Shown here in pieces: positions 8,938 to 17,126 of a DNA stretch of 64,000 nt. Each line of letters starts with the position of its first letter. The first letter of the stretch is position 1. The DNA comes from Streptomyces sp. NBC_00443. Lineage in GTDB: Bacteria > Actinomycetota > Actinomycetes > Streptomycetales > Streptomycetaceae. The position numbers were made by a program, and so were the translations under genes. The notes below the pieces were generated by a model. It had not been told where the DNA came from. It searched no databases and was given only the letters and a program-made list of their open reading frames with translations. Location of the stretch: NCBI RefSeq assembly GCF_036014175.1, contig NZ_CP107917.1, positions 558,001-622,000 on the forward strand, read 5' to 3'.

Positions 8938-10563
8938 CTACGCGGTGGGGATCTTGACGGGCGGGGTGAACGGCTTCTTCATCGGGCCGAGCGCGTCGAG
9001 GTCGACCTCGACGAGGGTCGGCCCGTCGGCAGCGAGGGCCGCCTGAAGGACCGGCGCGGCATCCTCCGGGGCGGCGATGCGGGCGTACGGCAGTGCGCAG
9101 GCGGCGGCGAGCGGGCCGAAGTCGGGCGTGAACAGGTCCACGCCGGAGCGGCGTTCGGCGTACCCGTCCTGCAGGTTGCGCAGCACCCCGTATCCGCCGT
9201 CGTTGAAGACGACCAGGGTCAGGCGGGGCCGTTCCTGGGCGACGGTGAGGAGTTCGCCGAAGTGCACGGCGAGGCCGCCGTCGCCCGCGATCACCACGGT
9301 CGGCTCGTCGGGGCGGGCGAGCGCGGCTCCGATGCCCATGCCGAGGCCCTGTCCGATGCCGCCGCCGCGCGGAAAGACGTTGGCGCGCGGGTCGTGGATC
9401 GGCAGGAGCCGGTTGCCCCAGGAGGACGACGGGATGGTGACATCACGGGCGACCACCGTGCTGCGCGGCAGAGCGGCGGCGAGAGCGTCGCAGACGGCGG
9501 CCTGGGGGCCGATGTCGTCGTGCAGGGCGGCTCGGACCTCCTCGCGGACAGCGGTGACACGGGCCGTCCAGTCGGTGTCGGCACGGTCGGCGGCTCCGGT
9601 CAGGGTGGGCAGGACGGTGGCCGCGTCGCCGTGCAGGGCATGGCGTGCCGGGTAGACCCGGCCGAGTGCGGCCGCGTCCACGTCGATCTGGATGTGCGCG
9701 TCAGGGAGCCTCAGGCCGTAGTCGGCGGTCTCGTTGGAGCGGAAGTGGGTGCCGACGGTCACGAGGACGTCGGCGTCGGCGAGCAGGGCGCGGGCGGCGG
9801 GTGCGGTGGCGAAGTTGCCGATCACGAGGGGGTGGTCCTCGGGAACGGAGCCGCGCCCGGAGTTGGACGTGAGCAGTCCGGCGCCGGTCGTCTCCAGCAG
9901 CGCGAGGAGTTCCGGCCGGGCACGGCACGCACCGCCGCCGGCCCAGATCAGCGGGCGCCGAGAGCCGCTCAACAGCAGCTGGGCGGCGGCGAGTTCGGCG
10001 GCATCCGTCGAGGGAGGCGCGGCGCCGGGGACTGCCTCCTCGGCATCCTGCTGTGCCGCGTACTGCAGGTCGATCGGCCACTCCACGCTGGCGGGGCCGC
10101 CGGGCACCGAGAGTGCCGCCGACGTCGCCTCGCGCAGGACCCGCCCGGCATCATGAGCGGACGTGACGGTGGCCGCGTACGCCGACACCGCGCTCAGCAT
10201 GCCGAGTTGGTCCTTGGTCTCGTGGATGAAGCCCCGCCCGGTGCCCAGATACGCCGACTCGATCTGTCCGGTGACGTGCAGGACGGCCGTCCCGGACGCC
10301 AGTGCCTCGATCAGCGAGCCGGCGGCGTTCCCCGCCCCCGTACCGGTCGAGGTGAGGGCGCAGCCGATCGAACCGCGCGCCCGTCCGTAGCCGTCGGCCG
10401 CGTTGACGGCGGTCGCCTCGTGCCGGACCGGTACGAAGCGCAGATGCCGGTCGACGGCCTCCACGAGCGGCAGGTTGTGTACCGACACGACGCCGAAGAC
10501 GGTGTCGATGCCGAGGGATTTCAGGTGGGCTACGAGGAGTTCGCCCCCGTTGTCGTACTGCAT
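8938..10563 (-). CDS. Thiamine-diphosphate-dependent enzyme (benzoylformate decarboxylase / acetolactate synthase-like)
   Basis: This encodes 541 residues with the full ThDP-enzyme order. The N-terminal PYR domain has the catalytic Glu in RHEATAVNAADGYGR. The middle TPP_M domain includes PLIWAGGGA. The C-terminal PP domain has the Mg/ThDP motif GDGGLAVHFGELL...VFNDGGYG near residue 424. Such enzymes decarboxylate or ligate 2-keto acids. Its presence in an aromatic-catabolism operon, in place of a visible hydratase/aldolase lower pathway, suggests it acts on a keto acid made there. That is inference. The start is ATG 10563; the longer open frame upstream is out of context. Confidence 0.85.
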   Translation of the reverse strand: MQYDNGGELLVAHLKSLGIDTVFGVVSVHNLPLVEAVDRHLRFVPVRHEATAVNAADGYGRARGSIGCALTSTGTGAGNAAGSLIEALASGTAVLHVTGQIESAYLGTGRGFIHETKDQLGMLSAVSAYAATVTSAHDAGRVLREATSAALSVPGGPASVEWPIDLQYAAQQDAEEAVPGAAPPSTDAAELAAAQLLLSGSRRPLIWAGGGACRARPELLALLETTGAGLLTSNSGRGSVPEDHPLVIGNFATAPAARALLADADVLVTVGTHFRSNETADYGLRLPDAHIQIDVDAAALGRVYPARHALHGDAATVLPTLTGAADRADTDWTARVTAVREEVRAALHDDIGPQAAVCDALAAALPRSTVVARDVTIPSSSWGNRLLPIHDPRANVFPRGGGIGQGLGMGIGAALARPDEPTVVIAGDGGLAVHFGELLTVAQERPRLTLVVFNDGGYGVLRNLQDGYAERRSGVDLFTPDFGPLAAACALPYARIAAPEDAAPVLQAALAADGPTLVEVDLDALGPMKKPFTPPVKIPTA

Positions 10564-10574
10564 GGGCTGAGTCC

Positions 10575-11365
10575 TCACAGGATGCCGCGGCCGACTCCGC
10601 CGCAGACGTCGATGCTGGTTCCGGTGATGTACGAGGCGCGCGGGGAGAGCAGCGCGACGATCGCGTAGGCGACCTCCTCGGCGCGCCCGAGGCGTCCGAG
10701 TGCGACCCCGCGGTCGGCGGCGAGTTCGGCCTGCCACTCCTCGTACGTCAGGCCGCTGTCCGCGGCGGCGTGGCGGCGGGTCCACTGGCCGGTGTCGATC
10801 AGGCCGAGGCAGACGGAGTTGACCCGGATGCCGTCGGCGGCGAGTTCGGCGGACAGGGACTTGGAGAGGTTGAGGATGCCGGCGCGCGCTGCGCTGGTGG
10901 TGATCAGGCGGGTCTCGGGCTGCTTGGCGAGGACCGCGTTGACGTTGACGACGGAGGCGGTGTCCGAGGCGCGCAGGTAACTCCGGACGGCGGACAGGGG
11001 TTGAGCACACCGGCGAACTTCAGCTCCAGTTCGTCGCGCCAGTCCTCGGCGGTCGTCTCGTCGAGGCGCTTCATACGGGACTGGCCCGCGTTGTTGACCA
11101 GACCGTCGAGGCCGTCACAGAAGTGCTCGGCGGCTTCCTCCGTGAAGTGACGTACGGCAGCCGCGTCGCGGACGTCGCACGCTCCCGTGAACAGCCGGTC
11201 GGTGCCCGCGCCGAGCCGGGCGGCGGCCCTGGCGAGCCGTTCGGGGTCGCGTCCGCAGGTGGCGACGCGGGCGCCCTCGTCGAGCAGGGCGCGGACCGTG
11301 GCCAGGCCGACGCCCGAACTGCCGCCGGTGACCAGGACGGTGCGGCCGGCGAGGCCGAGATCCAT
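10575..11365 (-). pseudogene. SDR family oxidoreductase, frameshifted as read
   Basis: From ATG 11365 the product reads VTGGSSGVGLATVRALL (the NAD(P) glycine motif) and LVNNAGQSRM. It then leaves frame after KFAGVLNP. The following frame supplies the missing C-terminal half (NVNAVLAKQPE, the SAARAGILNLSKSLSAELAA segment and the end ASYITGTSIDVCGG) to the stop at 10575. Adding one base to the run read as GGGG at 10997-11000 restores a continuous frame of 264 codons, the normal SDR length. The catalytic Ser/Tyr region differs from the classic YxxxK (here SAARA), so catalysis may be atypical. The gene sits 11 bases before the ThDP gene in the same operon. Confidence 0.78.
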
Positions 11366-11391
11366 GACGTACTCCTTGCGGTTCGGGTGGT

Positions 11392-12140
11392 TCAGTGCAT
11401 GGTGAAGCCGCCGTTGACGGCGATCACTTGACCGGTGAGGTACCGGGATTCCTCGGAGAGGAGGAAGGAGACGAGGCCGGTCAGGTCGTCGGGCTGCTGC
11501 GGTCGGGAGATGGCGCGGCGCTCGGCGTAGAGCGCGTGACGCTCGGGCGGGACCGTCTCGGTGGCCTCGACCTCGGTGAGGCCGGGGGCGAGGGCGTTGA
11601 CGGTGATGCCCCGCTCTCCCAGTTCGCGGGCCATGGCCCGGGTGAGGGAGATGACCGCACCCTTGGAGGCGATGTAGTGGGCGAGACGCGGAGAGCCGTG
11701 AAGGGCCGCGTCCGAGGCGATGTTGACGATCCGGCCGGGCCGGGTCATAAGCGGCAGCAGGTGCTTGGCGACGAGCCAGGGTCCGCGTGCGTTGACCGCC
11801 ATGAGCCGGTCCCAGGTCTCGACGTCGATGTCCTGGAACTCCTTGCCGCCCACGCCGTTGGCGAGCGCCGCGTTGTTCACCAGGCCGTGGAGGGGGCCTG
11901 AGGCGGCCAGCCGGTCGGCGAGCGCGGTGACCGACTCCGAGTCGGCGACGTCGAGCGGTACGAACTCCGCCGTGCCGCCCGTCTGGCGGATCGACGCCGC
12001 CGTGCGCTCGCCCCGGGCGGCGTCGATCTCGGCGACCACGACGCGATACCCGTCGGCCGCCGCCCGGCGGGCCATGGCCTCCCCAGGCCACGGCCCGCCC
12101 CGGTCACGACGACCGTGCGCGCAGTGCTCTGCTCAGTCAC
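11392..12140 (-). pseudogene. SDR family oxidoreductase, frameshifted near the N-terminus as read
   Basis: GTG 12140 opens TEQSTARTVVVTGAGRGLG, the glycine-rich cofactor motif, and the frame then derails. The next frame gives MARRAAADGYRVVVAEID, LVNNAALANG, the catalytic IVNIASD...HYIASKGAVISLTRAMA (Y-x-x-x-K) and the PG/GFTMH end at 11392. One missing base in the run CCCC at 12081-12084 explains the break, and restored it is 249 residues. The start overlaps the stop of the cupin gene by eight bases. It would oxidise or reduce an alcohol/ketone intermediate. All catalytic residues are present. Confidence 0.8.
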
Positions 12141-12654
12141 GGGTGACGCCGTAGAGCGGCGAGTACTCGGGGTAGGTCGGCACCTGCGGCTTTTGCGTGC
12201 CGATGATCACGCAGAACAGCGCGTCGGTTTCGCCCTCGTTCTTCAGGGAGCGGGTGACGCCGGCCGGCACCACGATCATGTCGCGGTAGCCGAGGGTGCG
12301 GTACTCGACCTCGTCCGGGCCGCGGTGGATACCGACGCGGACCTGTCCCTCCAGGACGAAGAACGCCTCCTCGACGTCGTGGTGCGTGTGGGCGGGGCCC
12401 TCGGCGCCGGGCGGCAGCAGCATGTTGGAGAAGGTGAAGCCGCCGGAGGGGAGGATCCGGTTGTCGTTCTCGTGGTTGCCGGTGGCGCCGGAGCCGACGT
12501 AACGGATCTGCGCGCGCTTGTACTGCGGACCGGCCTTCTCCTGGAAGGACAGGGTGCCCCAGTCGGGCTCGCGCGAGCCCTTGGTGGCGATCAGGGCGTC
12601 GGTGTACTTGGCGAGGTCGCCGCCGTTGTCGTACTCGGTGGTGGTCACAGGCAT
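12133..12654 (-). CDS. Cupin-domain protein
   Basis: This encodes 173 residues with one cupin barrel at about residues 65-150. Motif 1 is PAHTHHDVEEAFFVLEG (His and Glu metal ligands) and motif 2 is MIVVPAGVTRSLKNEG. Single-domain cupins in such operons may be dioxygenases, isomerases or metal-dependent lyases. The two-His cluster HTHH plus Glu is complete, so metal binding is likely. No specific reaction can be assigned. The stop overlaps the start of the downstream SDR by eight bases, and a 35-base gap separates it from the hydrolase upstream. Confidence 0.85.
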   Translation of the reverse strand: MPVTTTEYDNGGDLAKYTDALIATKGSREPDWGTLSFQEKAGPQYKRAQIRYVGSGATGNHENDNRILPSGGFTFSNMLLPPGAEGPAHTHHDVEEAFFVLEGQVRVGIHRGPDEVEYRTLGYRDMIVVPAGVTRSLKNEGETDALFCVIIGTQKPQVPTYPEYSPLYGVTRD

Positions 12655-12689
12655 GGGAATCGGCCCTTCCTAGCGGTGGGTGACGTCCG

Positions 12690-13505
12690 TCAGTGGGTGA
12701 CGGACTGTCGGTGGGTGACGATGTGCAGATGGGAGGCGAGCCAGGCGTTGACGTGCTCGGGCTGCTCCTGGTTGGCCAGGTGACCGGCGTCCTTGACGAT
12801 CACGTAAGCGGTCCTGTGCAGACCGCCGGCCAGGACCTGTGAGGCGTCGGGACCGGTGACCCGGTCCTGGTCGCCGCACAGGACGAGGGTGGGCGCGGTG
12901 ATCCGGTGCAGTTCGCCGTGCAGGTCGGTGGTGGCCATGGCCTCGGCGGCGTGGCCGTAGCCGGGCAGTCGGACCGCGGCGGCCATGGTGGCGGTGACGC
13001 GCTCGACGAGGCCGGCGGGCGCGGCGGCGGACAGCAGGCGCGGGCCGCGGGCGGCGGCGAAGGCGTCCGGGCCGAGCCGGGCGAGCTCGTCTGCCCGTGC
13101 CCGCATTGCTGCCGCCTTGTCGGGATCGGTGCCCGAGCCGGGCGTCGAGGCGACGGCCATCAGCGACTCGACGAGGTCCGGGTGCCGTGCCACGAGCCGC
13201 AGCGCGATCACGCCGCCCCAGGAGACGCCGAGGACGTGGGCGGCACCGCCGCGAGCACGGATCACGTCTGCGGCCAGGTCGGCGTAGCCGTCCATCGTCA
13301 ACGGGCCGGTCGGGTCGGCCGACTTGGCGTATCCGGGGGCGTCCCAGGCGACCATCCGGTACGACCTGCTCAGTGCCGCGAACTGCGGGGCGAAGGCGGC
13401 CGAGGACGAGCCGATGCCGTGGAGGCACAACACGAGCGGGCCGCTGTCCCCCGCCTCCTCCAGGTGGAGCCCGGCCAAGTCGTACGGGGCCACAGGGCCG
13501 GTCAC
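12690..13505 (-). CDS. Alpha/beta hydrolase (meta-cleavage-product-hydrolase-like)
   Basis: This encodes 271 residues from GTG 13505, which overlaps the upstream stop as GTGA. It has the oxyanion motif LCLHGIGSS, the nucleophile elbow GVSWGG, the acid in LVLCGDQDRV and the His in DAGHLANQEQP, a complete Ser-Asp-His triad. With an extradiol dioxygenase in the same operon, a carbon-carbon bond hydrolase acting on a ring-cleavage product is the natural guess. General esterase activity is also possible. Translation is coupled to the AspDH-like gene. Confidence 0.87.
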   Translation of the reverse strand: MTGPVAPYDLAGLHLEEAGDSGPLVLCLHGIGSSSAAFAPQFAALSRSYRMVAWDAPGYAKSADPTGPLTMDGYADLAADVIRARGGAAHVLGVSWGGVIALRLVARHPDLVESLMAVASTPGSGTDPDKAAAMRARADELARLGPDAFAAARGPRLLSAAAPAGLVERVTATMAAAVRLPGYGHAAEAMATTDLHGELHRITAPTLVLCGDQDRVTGPDASQVLAGGLHRTAYVIVKDAGHLANQEQPEHVNAWLASHLHIVTHRQSVTH

Positions 13506-14323
13506 AGGATCTGCCCCGTCCGGCCGGCGAGCGCGGCGAGGGAGCGCAGTACGGCGTAGGGGACGACCTGGCTGGTCGCCGGGTTGGCGGCGTCGGGCAG
13601 GTGCCGTACCTCGAAGCGGTAGGTGCCGTGCGCGCCGCTCGCCTCGACCACGTGCGAGGTGTGCGCGGCGGCGGGGTCGGCGACGACGCTCACCCGCACC
13701 GCGTCCAGGTCTCCGATCGCGAGGGCCACGGACGCGGCCACGTTCGTCGACTTGGGGAACTTCACGGGTACGTCCCGCGCGGTTCCGGCCATCACCTCCA
13801 CCGGCCCGGTCGCCGACCGCATCCGGCCCAGCAACTCCTCGTCCATCCACGGCTGTTCGAGGGTGGACGGCAGCTTGGTGGTGGTCAGCCGCACCCCGCC
13901 GAGGGGGCCCATGGCGCGTACGGCCTGGAGCAGGTCGAGGCCGCCGACCGCGCCGCCGGTGAAGTACACCCGGCCCGGCCCGGCATTGAGGAGTTCCTTC
14001 GCCAACTGTTCGTCCGTGAGCGCCCCGGTCGAGGCGACGAGCAGGTCGGTGCCGGAGGCGAGGATCGCCGTACCCCATTCCCGTACGACGCCCTGCCCGG
14101 CGGCCTCGACGATCAGGTCGCAGGAGTCCAGGGCCTGTTCGAGGGTGCGCTGCGGTGCCGGGACCGAGTCGCCGAGCGGCCGGTTGTCGACGACGCAGAC
14201 CAGTTCGGCGCCGGGTATCCCGCCCGCGGCGAGGGCACCGCCGACGACGCGGCCTATGGCGCCCCAGCCGATGAGGCCGACTCGGCGGGGGGTGGCGGGC
14301 CGGCCAGGTGCGTCGCTGCTCAT
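13502..14323 (-). CDS. Aspartate dehydrogenase-like NAD(P) oxidoreductase
   Basis: This encodes 273 residues. The N-terminal Rossmann motif is GLIGWGAIGRVVGGAL. The C-terminal DUF108/AspDH domain has KFPKSTNVAASVALAIGDLD and TSHVVEASGAHGTYRFEV. The family oxidatively deaminates L-aspartate or reductively aminates oxaloacetate, but many members have unknown substrates. In a catabolic operon it may instead reduce a 2-keto or semialdehyde intermediate. It overlaps both neighbours by 4 bases: ATGA with the upstream dioxygenase and GTGA with the downstream hydrolase. Confidence 0.82.
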   Translation of the reverse strand: MSSDAPGRPATPRRVGLIGWGAIGRVVGGALAAGGIPGAELVCVVDNRPLGDSVPAPQRTLEQALDSCDLIVEAAGQGVVREWGTAILASGTDLLVASTGALTDEQLAKELLNAGPGRVYFTGGAVGGLDLLQAVRAMGPLGGVRLTTTKLPSTLEQPWMDEELLGRMRSATGPVEVMAGTARDVPVKFPKSTNVAASVALAIGDLDAVRVSVVADPAAAHTSHVVEASGAHGTYRFEVRHLPDAANPATSQVVPYAVLRSLAALAGRTGQIL

Positions 14324-15294
14324 GCGGGGACTCCTTCGGCGTCGACTGCGGCATCGACGGCGGTACGGGCTTCGGCGTCGACGGGCGGGACGACAGGACT
14401 GCCGTCGGGCGTGCCCGCCATGTGCGCGCGGATCTGCGGGGAGGGCGGGCCTGCCGTGCCCCAGACGTCGGAGAGTTCGGGCGTGCGCCGCCACACCTTG
14501 CAGATCCAGGCGTCCTCGACGACCTGGGCGACCTCGGAGGTGTACTCGCAGACGAGGCCGGTCGGGTCGGTGAAGTAGGAGAAGGTGTTATTGCCCGGCC
14601 CGTGCCGCCCGGGGCCCCACGCGGGAGTGACGCCGTGGTGCCGGAGCCGGCCGAGGCCGCGCATGAAGTGGTCGACCGACGTCATCTCGTACGCCACGTG
14701 GTTGAGCGACACCCACGGCGCCTGGTTGAAAGCGATGCAGTGGTGGTCGGCGTTGCAGCGCAGGAACGCCATCTGGTGCTCGGACCAGTCCGATACGCGC
14801 ATGCCGAGGACGTCCCGGTAGAAGGCGACCGAGGCGTCGATGTCGGGTGTGTTGAGCACGGCGTGGGTGACGCCGACCGGCACGGCGGCATCACGCCCGC
14901 GGGCGGTGACGGCCCAGGTCTCGGCGGAGAGTTCGATGAGCCGTCCGTCGATGTCGTGGAACCGCAGGCCGTAGCCGCCCCCGACCTGGTCGAGCGGCCC
15001 CGGTCCGGAGACCGGCGTGATGCCGCGCGCTTCGAGGCGCCGTGCGGCTTCGTCGATCTCGGCGGGGGTGGCCACGGCGAAGGCGAGCCGGCCGAGGCCG
15101 GTCCGGTCGGCGCGGGTGAGCTGGAGGGCATGGTGCTCGTCGCCGGTGCCGCGCAGCCAGCTCGTGCCGGGCTCGGCCTCGACGACCTCCAGCCCCCACA
15201 CCTCCTCGTAGAAGTCGGTGGCCTGCGTGAACTCCGGGGTGAGCAGCTCGACCGAGCGCAGGGCGCGCGGCCGGGCTATCGGGGGGTGAGTCAT
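14320..15294 (-). CDS. VOC-fold extradiol ring-cleavage dioxygenase
   Basis: This encodes 324 residues made of two vicinal-oxygen-chelate modules. The C-terminal module holds the Fe(II) facial triad: His in GVTHAVLNTPD, His in SLNHVAYEM and Glu in GLVCEYTSE. That is the type I extradiol pattern of 2,3-dihydroxybiphenyl and catechol 2,3-dioxygenases, which open catechols next to the diol. The C-terminal ~60 residues (RTPELSDVWGTAG...) form an added tail. It is probably the ring-opening enzyme of the locus. Substrate unknown. Confidence 0.88.
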   Translation of the reverse strand: MTHPPIARPRALRSVELLTPEFTQATDFYEEVWGLEVVEAEPGTSWLRGTGDEHHALQLTRADRTGLGRLAFAVATPAEIDEAARRLEARGITPVSGPGPLDQVGGGYGLRFHDIDGRLIELSAETWAVTARGRDAAVPVGVTHAVLNTPDIDASVAFYRDVLGMRVSDWSEHQMAFLRCNADHHCIAFNQAPWVSLNHVAYEMTSVDHFMRGLGRLRHHGVTPAWGPGRHGPGNNTFSYFTDPTGLVCEYTSEVAQVVEDAWICKVWRRTPELSDVWGTAGPPSPQIRAHMAGTPDGSPVVPPVDAEARTAVDAAVDAEGVPA

Positions 15295-15316
15295 GGTGAG
15301 GGTCTCCGGGTGCGTT

Positions 15317-16804
15317 TCAGTTGGCCCAGGGCAGGGGCGTGGCTTCGGTGCCCCAGTACAGGGACTTCTGCCGCTGGTAGGAGCGGATGAGGTCGCGGCC
15401 CTTCTCGGTGCCGAGGCCGCTGTCCTTCATCCCGCCGAAGGGGGTGGAGATGGAGAACTGCTTGTAGGTGTTGATCCAGACGGTGCCCGCATCGATGCGC
15501 CGGGCGAGCCGCCAGGCGGCGCGGGCGTCACGGGTCCAGATGCCGCAGGCGAGCCCGTACACGCTGTCGTTGGCCTGCCGCACCAGGTCGTCCTCGTCGT
15601 CGTAGGGCAGCGCGACGAGGACCGGGCCGAAGATCTCCTCCTGGCAGGTCCGGGCGGAGTTCGGCAGGCCGTCGATGACGGTCGGCAGGTAGTAGGCGCC
15701 GTCGGCGTACGCCTCCCCCGCTGGGATCGCGCCGCCGCACAGGACGCGCCCGCCCTCCGCCCGCGCGAGGTCCACGTACGCGGCGACCGCGTCCCGGTGC
15801 CGGTGATGGACGAGCGGGCCGACCTGCGTGTCCGGGTCGGTCCCGGGCCCGACGCGCAGCTTGCGTACGCGCTCGACGAGCTCGGCGACGAAGGAGTCGT
15901 ACAGGGACCGGTGCACGAAGAGCCGGGAGCCGGCGATGCAGGACTGTCCGCTGGACGAGAAGATCCCGAACATCACGCCCGCCAGCGCCTGTTCGATGTC
16001 CGCGTCCTCGCGCACGACGGTCGGTGACTTGCCGCCGAGCTCCAGTGAGGCAGGGGCGAGCTTGCCGGCTGCGGTCCGGGCGATGGCGCGGCCGGTGGCG
16101 GTGCCGCCGGTGAAGCCGATGCGGCGCACGAGCGGGTGGTTGACGATCGCGTCCCCGACGACGCTCCCCCGGCCGGGCAGCACGGACAGCAGCGCGGTCG
16201 GCAGCCCCTCCTCGGCGAGCACCCGGTGGACCAGGCGCCCGAAGGCCAGGGAGACGAGCGGGGTCCACTCGGCCGGCTTCAGCAGCACCGCGTTCCCGCC
16301 GGCGAGGGCCGGGGCGACCTTCTGGGCGTCGGAGGCGATCGGCGAGTTCCACGGGTTGATCGCACCGACCACGCCGATCGGCTCGTGCACGCTCATCGTG
16401 ACGTACGGCCCCCGGGCGGTGGTGAGCGAGTCCTCGGCGGTCTCCAGCGCGGCGGCCGTGTACCGGAAGGACGCTGCGGCGCTCAGCGCGAGCGCCCAGG
16501 TCTCGGTGAGCGTCTTGCCGGTGTCGGCGGTCTGCAGGGCGGACAGGTCGTCGGCGTGCTCCTCGATCAGGTCGCCGATGCGGTGCAGGAGGCGGGCGCG
16601 CCGGTGCGGGAGCAGGTCCCGCCACACGGGCGCCGCCATGGCCTCGGCGGCTGCCTCGGCCGCCTCGTCGACATCGGCGGGCGAGGCGGCGTGGACGGTG
16701 GTGATCGGGGTGCCGTCGGCGGGGTTCACGGTCTCGATCGGCGCGCCCGTGCCGCGCCTGAAACACCCCGCGATGAGGATCTCGTCGACTCGTGTGGGCG
16801 GCAT
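15317..16804 (-). CDS. NAD(P)-dependent aldehyde dehydrogenase
   Basis: This encodes 495 residues, full length for the family. It has the catalytic Cys in SGQSCIAGSRL near residue 288, the general base Glu in LELGGKSPT near 254, the cofactor-loop GFTGGTATGR and the C-terminal PFGGMKDSGLGTEKG. It is the first gene of the leftward operon and starts at ATG 16804 after AGGTCC-type sequence. In an extradiol pathway it would oxidise a hydroxymuconic-semialdehyde-like product, or an aromatic aldehyde entering the pathway. Confidence 0.92.
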   Translation of the reverse strand: MPPTRVDEILIAGCFRRGTGAPIETVNPADGTPITTVHAASPADVDEAAEAAAEAMAAPVWRDLLPHRRARLLHRIGDLIEEHADDLSALQTADTGKTLTETWALALSAAASFRYTAAALETAEDSLTTARGPYVTMSVHEPIGVVGAINPWNSPIASDAQKVAPALAGGNAVLLKPAEWTPLVSLAFGRLVHRVLAEEGLPTALLSVLPGRGSVVGDAIVNHPLVRRIGFTGGTATGRAIARTAAGKLAPASLELGGKSPTVVREDADIEQALAGVMFGIFSSSGQSCIAGSRLFVHRSLYDSFVAELVERVRKLRVGPGTDPDTQVGPLVHHRHRDAVAAYVDLARAEGGRVLCGGAIPAGEAYADGAYYLPTVIDGLPNSARTCQEEIFGPVLVALPYDDEDDLVRQANDSVYGLACGIWTRDARAAWRLARRIDAGTVWINTYKQFSISTPFGGMKDSGLGTEKGRDLIRSYQRQKSLYWGTEATPLPWAN

Positions 16805-17126
16805 GGCAGGACCTCCGGATCGGATGTATCGAAGTCCTGAATATCTAAGGCCTTAACTATTTTTGCCGCAAGGGGAACCTGGCAAGTTTTTTGCACGACG
16901 TGAGGGCGAACCCTTGACTCGCCGCTTCACAGGCGGGATAAAACTTTAGCGCTGAGAGATTTAGCGCTTAGCCAGCTGGCCTCCGCGGCCCCGATCTCCG
17001 AGCCCCGTCCCCCTCTGTCGCCGAGCCGGCGTACGGCTGTCCAGCCGCCGCCGACCGGCCCGAACCGTCCCGTGCGTATCCTGTGCCTTTCCCAGCACCC
17101 CGTGCGCGGGTCCGGAGGACCCCTCC
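16805..17126. promoter_or_regulatory. Divergent control region of the catabolic operon and its permease
   Basis: This 322-base region separates the operon (leftward from 16804) from the MFS gene (rightward from 17127). It is locally AT-rich at 16840-16970, unlike its surroundings. It contains a perfect 10-bp palindrome TAAGGCCTTA at 16847-16856 and a direct repeat TTTAGCGCT at 16945-16953 and 16960-16968, fifteen bases apart. Such sites are good candidates for MarR operators. A sequence like the repeat in reverse (AGGGCTAAGATTTCTC) also lies just upstream of the MarR gene near 6029-6046. Operator function is inferred. Confidence 0.45.

Noticed and set aside
8821..10668. A 615-codon plus-strand open frame
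   Set aside because: It is antisense to the ThDP enzyme gene, which has complete cofactor motifs.
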